From: Bifidobacterium angulatum DSM 20098 = JCM 7096 | Lineage (GTDB): Bacteria; Actinomycetota; Actinomycetes; Actinomycetales; Bifidobacteriaceae | Length of the DNA: 64,000 nucleotides | Direction of reading: 5' to 3' | Assembly: GCF_001025155.1 (NCBI RefSeq) | Contig: NZ_AP012322.1 | Location: forward strand, 620,001 to 684,000 | Shown: positions 1 to 9,104 of the stretch, piece by piece | Layout: each line of letters starts with the position of its first letter | Numbering within the stretch: position 1 is the first letter of the stretch | Notes under the pieces: model-generated | The model's input: the letters and a program-made list of their open reading frames with translations, nothing else | Told to the model about the DNA's origin: nothing | Database searches by the model: none | Made by a program: the position numbers and the translations under genes

Positions 1-1
1 C

Positions 2-316
2 GTCACCGGATATGCCGAAGCCTACCGCGCCGGCGGCATCGTGATCGTCGATACGATGCCGATGAGCCGGCAATGGGATCCAGGCTCTGTGGAAACGCCC
101 GAACACCCTTACGGGGACAATACCTTGGACGCTTACGCCAAGCGGCAGGGGGCCCTGCAGGCCGATCAGAACGAACGCCATCTTGGGCTGGAGGACGCGC
201 ATATCATGCTGGTGGCCATGAAGCATCAGCTTGAGTGGCTGCACGAACAGCGGAAAGGGCCATGGGGTCCGGATGGTAGGCCGGGCGTGGGCGGTAAGCA
301 GTGCGGCAGACGGTGA
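2..316 (+). CDS. C-terminal fragment of an unidentified protein (5' end outside window)
   Basis: An open frame enters from the left edge and stops at a TGA at 314-316, giving about 104 residues. The visible part is charged and soluble, with no membrane segment; it begins VTGYAEAYRAGG and ends in a Gly/Pro/Lys-rich tail (GPWGPDGRPGVGG). I do not recognise the family. Its stop lies just before the start of the glycosyltransferase at 325 (or overlaps it if the GTG at 301 is used), so the two are probably co-transcribed and may act in the same glycan or lipid modification pathway; that is inference from position only. Confidence 0.5.
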   Translation, partial: VTGYAEAYRAGGIVIVDTMPMSRQWDPGSVETPEHPYGDNTLDAYAKRQGALQADQNERHLGLEDAHIMLVAMKHQLEWLHEQRKGPWGPDGRPGVGGKQCGRR

Positions 317-324
317 AGGAGACC

Positions 325-1491
325 ATGCATAACGCCGCGCAACAGCAGGACCATGAAGACAGGTCGCTTACCATCGCAATGGTGGTGGATTCGATAGGCA
401 ACCAGGGCAACGGCACGTCGAATTCGGCGCTGCAATGGGCGCAGGAGCTGGAACGGCAAGGGCATACCGTGCGATTAGTGGGCATCGGCGCTCCCGTATA
501 TGCTGCTCGCGTCCATCATGTGCCGCTGGTCTCCTGGGTCGCGGCAAAGCAGCAGATGCAGTTCGCCCAGCCCAGCGATGCCCTGTTCCGTAGCGCGTTC
601 AGCGGAGCGGATGTGGTGCATATCTACATGCCGTTCGCATTCGGTCGGCGAGCCGCGGCGGTCGCCAGACGAATGGGCATACCCGTAACCGCCGGGTATC
701 ACGTTCAGCCGGAGAATGTGCTGTACTCCGCAGGCCCGCTGCGCTACATTCCGGGTTTGCCGCATCTGATCTACCGGCTGTTCGATCATTGGCTGTATCA
801 CGATATCCGCCACATTCACGTGCCTACCGATATGACGGCACATCTATTGCGCGCAAACGGCTATACGGCGAAGCTGCATGTCATCTCAAACGGGTATTCG
901 CCGCGATTTACCACCGGCATGCCTGAAAGCGGAACCGAAAGGGGAGACAAGCCGTTCCGCATCATCGCATCAGGCAGACTGACCCATGAAAAAGACCATA
1001 TCACCCTGATCAAGGCGATTGAGCGTAGCAGGCATGCCGACGACATCGAACTCGTCATCGCCGGAACCGGTCCGCTGCGGCATTACCTGAAGGTTCAGGC
1101 AGGGCGCAGACTGCAACGTCCGGCGCATATCGGCTTTCATCGCAACGCCGACATGCCCGATCTGCTTCGTTCGGGCGATCTGCTTGTGCACTGCTCCATC
1201 GCGGATATCGAATCCATCAGCGTCATCGAAGCCATGGCCTGCGGGCTGGTACCGGTTATCGCAGTGTCGAATCTGTCGGCAGCAAGCCACTTCGCATTGC
1301 TTGACCAATCGCGTTTCCCCGTGCGCGATGCCACGGCGCTCGCGGCATGTATCGACTGGTGGATCGAGCATCCCCGGGAACGTGCCGAATGGAGTGCCCG
1401 CTATGCGCGGCATACGGCGCAATGCTATTCCGTATGCTCCAGTGTGAAGGCCTTCGTGGCCATGGAACGCGAGGCTATAGCAGATCGATGA
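325..1491 (+). CDS. Glycosyltransferase family 4 (GT-B fold)
   Basis: This 388-residue protein has the two-domain GT-B layout of family 4. The N-terminal half begins with a hydrophobic strand (TIAMVVDSIGNQGNGTSNSA) typical of the acceptor domain. The C-terminal half has a nucleotide-sugar site: ASGRLTHEKDHITLI followed by the E-x7-E signature in IESISVIEAMACG. It would transfer a sugar from an activated donor to a lipid or glycan at the cytoplasmic face; the acceptor cannot be told. I chose ATG 325 because AAGGAGA lies directly upstream at 316-322, although the spacing is short; a GTG at 301 in the same frame is the alternative. It overlaps the convergent threonine aldolase gene by 17 bp at the 3' end. 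Confidence 0.85.
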   Translation: MHNAAQQQDHEDRSLTIAMVVDSIGNQGNGTSNSALQWAQELERQGHTVRLVGIGAPVYAARVHHVPLVSWVAAKQQMQFAQPSDALFRSAFSGADVVHIYMPFAFGRRAAAVARRMGIPVTAGYHVQPENVLYSAGPLRYIPGLPHLIYRLFDHWLYHDIRHIHVPTDMTAHLLRANGYTAKLHVISNGYSPRFTTGMPESGTERGDKPFRIIASGRLTHEKDHITLIKAIERSRHADDIELVIAGTGPLRHYLKVQAGRRLQRPAHIGFHRNADMPDLLRSGDLLVHCSIADIESISVIEAMACGLVPVIAVSNLSAASHFALLDQSRFPVRDATALAACIDWWIEHPRERAEWSARYARHTAQCYSVCSSVKAFVAMEREAIADR

Positions 1492-2500
1492 GCTGATCGG
1501 TCTGCTCGGGCGTGGTCGCCCAGCTGGTGCAGATGCGCATCACCGTATGGGCGTCATCGGCCTTTTCCGTGAAACCGAGCAGCACATGCTGCTCCAGATG
1601 CGTACGCGTCGGTTCGTCCAGCGTGACGAAGATCTGGTTGGTGGGGGCGTCGAAGGTCAGCGTATACCCCTTCTCCTGCAGGGCCTTGCGGATGCGATCG
1701 GCGCATTCGTTGGCGTTGCGGGCGATGCGGAAATACAGGTCGTCGGTGAACAGCGCGTCGAACTGGGCGCCCAGCAGGAAGCCCTTGGCAAGCAATGCGC
1801 CATGCTGTTTGATGGTGGTCAGGAAATGCCTTGGCGTGTTGTGCTTCGTGAACACGACCGCTTCGCCGAACATGGCACCCACCTTGGTGCCTCCGATATA
1901 GAATACGTCGGCGATGTCGGCCAGATCGCCCAAGGTCATGTCGCAGCCGGTGGAGGTAAGCGCATAGCCGAGTCGTGCCCCGTCCACGAACAGCGGCATA
2001 TCGTATTTATGCGCCACGTCGGCGATGGCGCGCAGATGCTCTTTGGAATACACGGTTCCGTATTCGCTGGATTGTGATACATAGACGCAGCCGGGGAACA
2101 CCATGTGCTCGTAGTTGCCGTCAGCGTAGAACGTTGCGCAGAACTCGTCGAGTTCCGTGGCGTCCATCAGCCCGTTGTGGTGGGGGAGCGTCAGCACTTT
2201 GTGGCCGGAATACTCGATGGCGCCGGCCTCGTGCACATTCGGATGACCGGATTCGACGGTGACCACGCCGGCGTATGACGGCGTGATGGCGTCGATGACC
2301 ACTTGGTTGGTCTGTGTGCCGCCGACCAGGAACCAGACATCGGCGTCAGGCTTGCCGCAGGCCGTGCGAATCTTGGCCTTGGCCTGCTCGCAGACGGTAT
2401 CGCTGCCATAGCCGGGGTAGGAGCCGGTGCTGATGGCGCTGAGCTCGTTGAGTACGGCTGGGTGCGCGACCTGGGAGTAGTCGTTTTCGAAGTGCAGCAT
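1475..2500 (-). CDS. ltaE: Low-specificity L-threonine aldolase (PLP-dependent)
   Basis: The 341-residue product matches the beta-eliminating lyase / threonine aldolase family, which cleaves L-threonine or allo-threonine to glycine and acetaldehyde. It starts MLHFENDYSQVAHPAV and has the family signs VGGTQTNQ near residue 60, DGARLGYAL (PLP-contacting Asp and Arg) and YIGGTKVGAMFGEA, where the Lys would form the Schiff base with PLP. The start at 2500 is preceded by GGGAAGGAACATC; a longer frame reaching 2701 would run through the tRNA-His gene and is rejected. It lies downstream of tRNA-His and its terminator, so it probably has its own promoter or relies on read-through. Cytoplasmic. Confidence 0.9.
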   Translation of the reverse strand: MLHFENDYSQVAHPAVLNELSAISTGSYPGYGSDTVCEQAKAKIRTACGKPDADVWFLVGGTQTNQVVIDAITPSYAGVVTVESGHPNVHEAGAIEYSGHKVLTLPHHNGLMDATELDEFCATFYADGNYEHMVFPGCVYVSQSSEYGTVYSKEHLRAIADVAHKYDMPLFVDGARLGYALTSTGCDMTLGDLADIADVFYIGGTKVGAMFGEAVVFTKHNTPRHFLTTIKQHGALLAKGFLLGAQFDALFTDDLYFRIARNANECADRIRKALQEKGYTLTFDAPTNQIFVTLDEPTRTHLEQHVLLGFTEKADDAHTVMRICTSWATTPEQTDQLIDLL

Positions 2501-2530
2501 GATGTTCCTTCCCGTGGTCAATTGGATATG

Positions 2531-2559
2531 AAAAAGCCCTTCCGCATGGGAAGGGCTTT
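2531..2559 (-). terminator. Rho-independent terminator after tRNA-His
   Basis: Read on the minus strand, an 11-bp stem (AAAGCCCTTCC / GGAAGGGCTTT) with a short loop is followed by a T run. It sits between tRNA-His and the threonine aldolase gene, three bases downstream of the tRNA CCA end. Confidence 0.85.
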
Positions 2560-2561
2560 CG

Positions 2562-2638
2562 TGGGGTGGATAACGCGGCTCGAACGCGCGACCTTCTGAA
2601 CCACAATCAGATGCTCTACCAACTGAGCTATATCCACC
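2562..2638 (-). tRNA. tRNA-His (anticodon GTG)
   Basis: On the minus strand the sequence folds as a tRNA: acceptor GTGGATA/TATCCAC, D arm GCTC...GAGC, anticodon stem TCTGA/TCAGA with loop TTGTGGT (anticodon GTG), and T arm GCGCG-TTCGAGC-CGCGT. A G precedes the acceptor stem (position -1) opposite C73, the identity mark of bacterial tRNA-His. CCA is encoded. Coordinates include G-1 and CCA. Confidence 0.97.
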
Positions 2639-3003
2639 ATGTTCATGTGAACGGCGAACCGTTTCGCACAACGAGTGATTACTATACACGGTTTTTCCCA
2701 TTCGCGCTCATCGGCGTGTTGCGTGTGGCTGCGAGGTCGCTTCGACCGGGTGCTTGCCGTGGCATGTGCCGTTGTTCGTGTGTTTCGGATTATCGTGTCG
2801 GATGCTGTCGGATGTTCGTTTCTGATGGTGAAAATCGTAAAAAAGTTAGATTCTGTTCGTTGTGATGTGTGGGTTTGTATCGTTGAAAATAAAAGGGTTT
2901 ATGTCTCTTATATGCCGTGTTTCATGTTCGTATTGATGTATACTGTAACTGAAGGCCGGAGTTGCTGACTGGTCGAGAATTCGTCAGATCGCAACGAAGC
3001 GCC

Positions 3004-3111
3004 ATGGCCGTGAGGTACAAGCGCAACGCCTTCGAAATAACTGAAGATTGCATGAACGAAAACGGCAGGGAAATCAGCAAAGAAGCTGGGCCGTTGAAAC
3101 GAGATGATTGA
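3004..3111 (+). CDS. Possible 35-residue peptide within a candidate short transcript
   Basis: An ATG at 3004 opens a 35-codon frame (starting MAVRYKRNAFEITEDC, ending in GPLKRDD) that stops at 3111. The peptide is highly charged, with no membrane segment. The frame stays open upstream back to 2953, so a TTG at 2962 could also start it. It lies between a TATACT box (2939-2944) and a strong terminator-like hairpin (3176-3207), so this stretch is probably transcribed as a unit of about 250 nt. No clear Shine-Dalgarno precedes ATG 3004. The transcript may equally be a non-coding small RNA. No family recognised. Confidence 0.25.
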   Translation: MAVRYKRNAFEITEDCMNENGREISKEAGPLKRDD

Positions 3112-3175
3112 TTCCCAGTGTCGCGCAAGGTGGCGCGGGCATTCGGGGAAGGAATGATGGGCTGAATATCAGGAA

Positions 3176-3210
3176 GGCGCCCCGGCAGAGGTTATGGCCG
3201 GGGCGCCTTT
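3176..3210 (+). terminator. Strong GC-rich hairpin, likely terminator
   Basis: An 11-bp perfect stem (GGCGCCCCGGC / GCCGGGGCGCC) with a 10-nt loop is followed by TTTGTG. With no annotated gene just upstream, it suggests a short transcript starting near 2950. Confidence 0.6.
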
Positions 3211-3861
3211 GTGTCGTATGCACTGTCGTATCGCATGGCGTGGTGCTGCGTACCGGCATGCCGGTCTGTTCCTGCGTCGACAGCCATTTCCGATCGCGAC
3301 CCGTATTTGGCTTCGCTGAGGGGACGGCAGTGTAGCCGTATGCGGATGCGGTGTGTGCTTGGATTCGCTGGGTAGCCTGTCTGCGTGGCTGTTTTCGGCT
3401 GCGACCCATGCTCGGCCTTGCCGGGGAAGGTGCTGTCGTGGCTATTTTGGGGAGTGGCTCATACTTGGCTGCGGGGAGAGCCGGCCAGTGTAGCCATTTC
3501 CGGAAATGAATCGATTCCGGCCGGCATGCAGCAGTTTATGGCTGACTGTGAGGGGTGCATCGTGGCAGCTACCACAAGTTCCTGCTTGCGACACGGCGAA
3601 CGATGATTTTGTCCATCGATGCCGTATAGTTGTAATTCGTGTGTGCCAGCAGCATGCCTTATGTAACAGGCAGGTTGGTTGGGATATCCCGAGAATCGTT
3701 TGGATTGCAGGCAGCAATGCCGTGGCAAGAGAGGATCGGGTCATCGGGCCGGTGAACAGTGGCTATCTTTTCCGATGCGGGTACGCCCGCGCAGTGGAAG
3801 AGTGTGGTTGCGGTGCGGCGGCCTCACAGGTAAGAAGAACCACTGAATCGGAGAATTCAAG

Positions 3862-4233
3862 TTGCCTACTATTGAACAGCTCGTCCGTAAGGGACGTTCG
3901 CCGAAGCCGAAGAAGTCCAAGACTTTGGCGCTGAAGGGCAGCCCGCTGCGTCGCGGCGTGTGCACCCGTGTCTACACCACCACCCCGAAGAAGCCGAACT
4001 CCGCTCTGCGTAAGGTCGCCCGTGTGCGTCTTTCCTCCGGCATCGAAGTCACCGCTTACATCCCGGGTGAGGGCCACAACCTGCAGGAGCACTCCATCGT
4101 GCTCGTGCGCGGCGGCCGTGTGAAGGATCTGCCGGGCGTGCGTTACCACATCGTGCGTGGCGCACTCGATACCCAGGGCGTTAAGGACCGCAAGCAGGGT
4201 CGTTCCCTGTACGGAGCAAAGAAGGCGAAGTAA
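3862..4233 (+). CDS. rpsL: 30S ribosomal protein S12
   Basis: The 123-residue product is full-length S12: [11 protein letters not shown] at the start, the decoding-site loops [15 protein letters not shown] and [17 protein letters not shown], and a basic C-terminus. S12 sits at the A-site and controls decoding accuracy; the Lys residues in the KKPNS and RVKDLPG loops are the positions where streptomycin resistance arises in other species. The start codon is TTG at 3862, preceded by GGAG with 8-nt spacing; no ATG fits. It is the first gene of the str operon, 5 bp from rpsG. Confidence 0.98.
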   Translation: MPTIEQLVRKGRSPKPKKSKTLALKGSPLRRGVCTRVYTTTPKKPNSALRKVARVRLSSGIEVTAYIPGEGHNLQEHSIVLVRGGRVKDLPGVRYHIVRGALDTQGVKDRKQGRSLYGAKKAK

Positions 4234-4238
4234 GAGAT

Positions 4239-4709
4239 ATGTCACGTAAAGGACCTTCCAAGAAGCATCAGCTGCTGCCGGATCCGATTTACGGCTCCAC
4301 CGTTGTGGCACAGCTCATTAACAAGATCCTCCTCGACGGCAAGAAGTCGATCGCTGAGGACATCGTGTACTCCGCTCTCGATATGGTCAAGGAAAAGACC
4401 GAGCAGGAGCCCGTGGCCGTGCTCAAGCGCGCCCTCGACAACATCCGCCCGTCCCTCGAGGTTCGCTCCCGCCGTGTCGGTGGCGCTACCTACCAGGTGC
4501 CGGTCGAGGTCAAGCCCGCTCGTGCGAACACTCTGTCCCTGCGCTGGCTGACCGACTTCTCCCGCGCTCGTCGCGAGAAGACCATGGCCGAGCGTCTCGC
4601 CAACGAGATTCTCGACGCTTCCAACGGCCTGGGCGCTTCTGTGAAGCGTCGCGAGGACACCCACAAGATGGCCGAGGCCAACAAGGCCTTCGCCCACTAC
4701 CGCTGGTAA
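4239..4709 (+). CDS. rpsG: 30S ribosomal protein S7
   Basis: The 156-residue product is full-length S7, the primary 16S rRNA 3'-domain binder that nucleates assembly of the small-subunit head. It shows the conserved start [26 protein letters not shown] in the middle, and the C-terminal [21 protein letters not shown]. It follows rpsL after 5 bp, so translation is likely coupled. In other bacteria S7 represses translation of this operon; whether this holds here cannot be seen. Confidence 0.98.
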   Translation: MSRKGPSKKHQLLPDPIYGSTVVAQLINKILLDGKKSIAEDIVYSALDMVKEKTEQEPVAVLKRALDNIRPSLEVRSRRVGGATYQVPVEVKPARANTLSLRWLTDFSRARREKTMAERLANEILDASNGLGASVKRREDTHKMAEANKAFAHYRW

Positions 4710-4742
4710 TCACTCGGACCTTTAGAAAGTTAAGGAATAAAA

Positions 4743-6869
4743 ATGGCTGAAGAGGTGCTTTCGGACCTTCATCACGTCCGCAACATCGGCATCATGGCTC
4801 ACATCGATGCCGGTAAGACCACCACTACCGAGCGTATTCTGTTCTACACCGGCAAGAACTACAAGATCGGCGAGACCCACGACGGCGCTTCCACCATGGA
4901 CTTCATGGAGCAGGAGCAGGAGCGTGGTATCACCATCCAGTCCGCCGCTACCACCTGCTTCTGGCACCGCCAGTCCCACGACACCAAGGACAAGTTCCAG
5001 ATCAACATCATCGATACCCCTGGCCACGTGGACTTCACGGCCGAGGTGGAACGTTCCCTGCGCGTGCTCGATGGCGCCGTCGCCGTGTTCGATGGCAAGG
5101 AAGGTGTGGAGCCGCAGTCCGAAACCGTGTGGCGTCAGGCCGATAAGTACGGTGTTCCACGTATCTGCTTCATCAATAAGATGGATAAGCTGGGCGCGAA
5201 CTTCTACTACTCCGTCGACACCATCAAGGACAAGCTGGGTGCAACCCCGCTCGTGATGCAGCTGCCGATCGGCGCTGAGAACGACTTCACCGGCGTTGTC
5301 GACCTGGTTGAGATGCAGGCCTACGTGTGGAACGGCACCGAGGAGCTCGGCGCCAAGTACGACACCACCGAGATCCCGGACGACCTGAAGGACAAGGCCG
5401 AGGAGTACCACAACGCCCTGATCGAGGCCGTTGCCGAAACCGACGACGCCCTGATGGAGAAGTTCTTCGGTGGCGAGGAGATCACCAAGGAAGAGATCCG
5501 CGCCGCTGTCCGCAAGCTGACCATCAACAAGGAAGCCTTCCCGGTCTTCTGCGGTTCCGCGTTCAAGGATAAGGGCGTCCAGCCGATGCTCGACGGCGTG
5601 GTTGACTACCTGCCGAGCCCGGAGGACGTGCCGGCCATCCAGGGTTACGACCCGCAGGATGAGTCCATCGAGATCGACCGCAAGCCGCTGAAGTCCGATC
5701 CGTTCTCGGCTCTGGTCTTCAAGATCTCCACCCACCCGTTCTACGGCAAGCTCGTGTTCGTGCGTGTCTACTCCGGTGCCGTCAAGCAGGGTGATTCCGT
5801 GCTCGACTCCACCCGTGGCAAGAAGGAACGCGTCGGCAAGATCTTCCAGATGCACGCCGACAAGGAGAACCCGGTGGATGAGGCTTCGGCCGGTAACATC
5901 TACACCTTCGTTGGTCTGAAGAACGTCACCACCGGCGACACCCTGTGCGCCATGGACGCTCCGATCTCCCTGAACTCCATGACCTTCCCGGATCCGGTGA
6001 TCCAGGTCGCCGTGGAGCCGAAGACCAAGGCCGATCAGGAGAAGATGGGCATCGCTCTGGCGAAGCTTTCCGAAGAGGATCCGACCTTCCAGGTCACCAC
6101 CGACGAAGAGTCCGGCCAGACCCTGATCGCAGGTATGGGCGAGCTCCAGCTCGACATCATCGTCGACCGTATGCGTCGTGAGTTCAAGGTGGAGTGCAAC
6201 CAGGGCAAGCCGCAGGTTGCCTACCGCGAGACCATCCGCAAGGCCGTTATGGACCAGGGCTACACCCACAAGAAGCAGACTGGTGGTTCCGGCCAGTTCG
6301 CAAAGGTCCTGATGAACTTCGAGCCGCTCGAGACCACCGACGGCAAGACCTTCGAGTTCGAGAACGCCGTCACTGGCGGCCACATCTCCCAGGAATTCAT
6401 CCCGTCCATCGAGGCTGGCGTCAAGGAAGCCATGGAATCCGGTATTCTCGCCGGCTTCCCGGTTGTGGGCGTCAAGGCCACCGTCACCGACGGTCAGATG
6501 CACCCGGTCGATTCCTCCGAAATGGCCTTCAAGCTCGCAGGCTCCATGTGCTTCAAGGAAGCCGCTCCGAAGGCCAAGCCGGTCATCCTCGAGCCGATCA
6601 TGGCCGTCGAAGTCCGTACCCCGGAAGAGTACATGGGCGAAGTCATCGGCGATCTGAACCAGCGTCGTGGCAGCATCTCCCAGATGTCCGACGCCACCGG
6701 TGTCAAGGTCATCGACGCCAAGGTCCCGCTGTCCGAGATGTTCGGCTACATCGGCGATCTGCGTTCCAAGACCCAGGGCCGTGCAATGTTCACCATGCAG
6801 ATGGACTCCTACGCTGAGGTGCCGAAGAGCGTCTCCGAAGAGATCATCAAGGCTCAGCGCGGAGAGTGA
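4743..6869 (+). CDS. fusA: Elongation factor G
   Basis: The 708-residue GTPase drives ribosomal translocation and, with RRF, ribosome recycling. Seen in order: G1 [13 protein letters not shown] (about residue 20), G2 region [13 protein letters not shown]3 DTPGHVDF, G4 NKMDK, then domains II to V ending in [17 protein letters not shown]. Start ATG 4743 is preceded by AAGGAA at the usual distance. It is the third gene of the str operon, 33 bp from rpsG. Codon use is very biased toward C-ending codons, as expected for a highly expressed gene. A long open frame on the opposite strand is a by-product of that bias. Confidence 0.99.
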   Translation: MAEEVLSDLHHVRNIGIMAHIDAGKTTTTERILFYTGKNYKIGETHDGASTMDFMEQEQERGITIQSAATTCFWHRQSHDTKDKFQINIIDTPGHVDFTAEVERSLRVLDGAVAVFDGKEGVEPQSETVWRQADKYGVPRICFINKMDKLGANFYYSVDTIKDKLGATPLVMQLPIGAENDFTGVVDLVEMQAYVWNGTEELGAKYDTTEIPDDLKDKAEEYHNALIEAVAETDDALMEKFFGGEEITKEEIRAAVRKLTINKEAFPVFCGSAFKDKGVQPMLDGVVDYLPSPEDVPAIQGYDPQDESIEIDRKPLKSDPFSALVFKISTHPFYGKLVFVRVYSGAVKQGDSVLDSTRGKKERVGKIFQMHADKENPVDEASAGNIYTFVGLKNVTTGDTLCAMDAPISLNSMTFPDPVIQVAVEPKTKADQEKMGIALAKLSEEDPTFQVTTDEESGQTLIAGMGELQLDIIVDRMRREFKVECNQGKPQVAYRETIRKAVMDQGYTHKKQTGGSGQFAKVLMNFEPLETTDGKTFEFENAVTGGHISQEFIPSIEAGVKEAMESGILAGFPVVGVKATVTDGQMHPVDSSEMAFKLAGSMCFKEAAPKAKPVILEPIMAVEVRTPEEYMGEVIGDLNQRRGSISQMSDATGVKVIDAKVPLSEMFGYIGDLRSKTQGRAMFTMQMDSYAEVPKSVSEEIIKAQRGE

Positions 6870-6902
6870 CACACGTTGCCACGCGTGAGGTGGCGCCAGT
6901 CT

Positions 6903-6936
6903 CCAGTCAGCGGTAATATCTTGTATCGCTGACTGG
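6903..6936 (+). promoter_or_regulatory. Inverted repeat in the fusA-tuf spacer
   Basis: A perfect 10-bp inverted repeat (CCAGTCAGCG / CGCTGACTGG) with a 14-nt loop lies in the 137-bp spacer. A second, imperfect pairing (GGGTTCTGG with CCCAGAAACCC) follows. No T run follows, so it is not a standard terminator; it may be an mRNA processing or regulatory structure that lets tuf be expressed above fusA. Confidence 0.45.
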
Positions 6937-7006
6937 GTTCTGGCTCATCAATGTGGCACAACCCAGAAACCCAGTAAACCTACGAAACGTCCAGGAGGAC
7001 AAAGTA

Positions 7007-8206
<1,200 letters not shown>

Positions 8207-8250
8207 TTTCCATCATCAGCATGATTGACACGCTGTGAACTAGCGTTCTG

Positions 8251-8291
8251 AATGACCCCCTTGGGAAATCCCAAGGGGGTCATTCGTTTTT
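8251..8291 (+). terminator. Rho-independent terminator of the str operon
   Basis: A 15-bp perfect stem (AATGACCCCCTTGGG / CCCAAGGGGGTCATT) with a 4-nt loop is followed by CG and five T residues. Confidence 0.95.
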
Positions 8292-8438
8292 CGCTAGGTC
8301 CGCGCCGTGCCGATGCGATCGCGAACGATGACATAACGGGGGAGAGATGCTGCAACGGTTGCGAGCGGTCGGTGGAAGAACACGTCATGGCTTTCGGCAT
8401 GGCAATGAGTTTCTTGGAACCGGCATGGCGCAACTAGC

Positions 8439-8825
8439 ATGGAAACCATGGACGAACGCATATGGATCGAAAAGACGATGGAACGACTCTCACATTCGAC
8501 GTTCCGTTCGAAATTCGTCCTGTCCGACAAAGACAGAGCCTACGCCCGGTCAAAAGGCAAGACAACCATTGATCGCCATGCCTGCGAACTGTTGCATTCA
8601 CGAGTTGGTGCCGCCAATCCCGTGAAGGACGGCAAACAGACGCCCTGGCGTGGGCATCCGGTGTTCACGGCCCAACATGCCACCGCCACATGCTGCCGGG
8701 GATGCATTGAGAAATGGCACCATATCCCACGTGGCAGAGAACTGACGGATGAAGAGATCCGGCGGCTTGCCGACCTGATCATGGCCTGGATCGAACGCGA
8801 TCTCATCCGGCACCCGGCGGCATGA
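8439..8825 (+). CDS. DUF4186 family protein
   Basis: A 128-residue soluble protein that matches the small uncharacterised DUF4186 family. The typical features are SKFVLSDKDRAYARSKG near residue 25, a conserved block PWRGHPVFTAQHATATCCRG around residues 70-90 with a Cys-Cys-x2-Cys cluster, and IEKWHHIPRGRELT after it. The Cys/His content suggests metal binding, but no function is established. ATG 8439 or ATG 8448 may be the start; neither has a good Shine-Dalgarno. It stands alone between the str terminator and the his operon. Confidence 0.75.
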   Translation: METMDERIWIEKTMERLSHSTFRSKFVLSDKDRAYARSKGKTTIDRHACELLHSRVGAANPVKDGKQTPWRGHPVFTAQHATATCCRGCIEKWHHIPRGRELTDEEIRRLADLIMAWIERDLIRHPAA

Positions 8826-9033
8826 TGTCGTAATGCGTAACGGCGAGGCGATTCGGCACCCATCGGCATGACGCGACAGCCCATCCACGTAACCGGGGCG
8901 GGCCACGGCCGCAAGACATTACGGGAATATTGCATGCACCTTTTCTGCGGCTGCGGCAACGCCCGCATACCGTTTCCCGCATATATCCCTATAACCGCAT
9001 GATTCCAACATTTCCGCTTCCAAGATTCCCATC

Positions 9034-9062
9034 TGTCTCACGATTTGGGTTTTAGTGAGACA
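9034..9062 (+). promoter_or_regulatory. Inverted repeat upstream of hisD, possible operator
   Basis: TGTCTCAC at 9034-9041 and GTGAGACA at 9055-9062 form a perfect 8-bp inverted repeat with a 13-nt spacer, 42 bp before the hisD start. It could be a repressor operator or a leader hairpin for the his operon. No regulator can be assigned from the sequence. Confidence 0.45.
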
Positions 9063-9104
9063 ATGACGTTCCCCGGTCACGAAGAGAACATACACTGGGG
9101 AGCT

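Larger units (their letters stand above)
2639..3861. other. 1.2-kb region without a recognised gene, upstream of rpsL
   Basis: No open frame here looks like a protein of known family, and no long frame has good codon structure with a ribosome binding site. The part from 2800 to 2945 is AT-rich compared with the flanks and carries a TATACT box at 2939-2944. A strong hairpin lies at 3176-3207. From about 3250 to 3510 there are short imperfect repeats (CAGTGTAGCC at 3328 and 3486; AGCCATTTCCG at 3282 and 3492) and a 14-bp palindrome at 3252-3265. The str operon promoter must lie within it, but I could not place it with confidence. Confidence 0.6.

Noticed and set aside
2501..2701. 67-residue extension of threonine aldolase
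   Set aside because: It would translate through the terminator and tRNA-His; the family N-terminus begins at 2500.
4722..6872. 716-codon open frame on the minus strand across fusA
   Set aside because: It mirrors fusA exactly; strong codon bias leaves the opposite frame free of stops. Its product is low-complexity and rich in His, Leu, Asp and Gly. The same explains long minus-strand frames over tuf, hisD/hisC and carB.
6953..7006. 18-residue N-terminal extension of EF-Tu
   Set aside because: AGGAGG at 6993-6998 and the conserved N-terminus [12 protein letters not shown] place the start at 7007.
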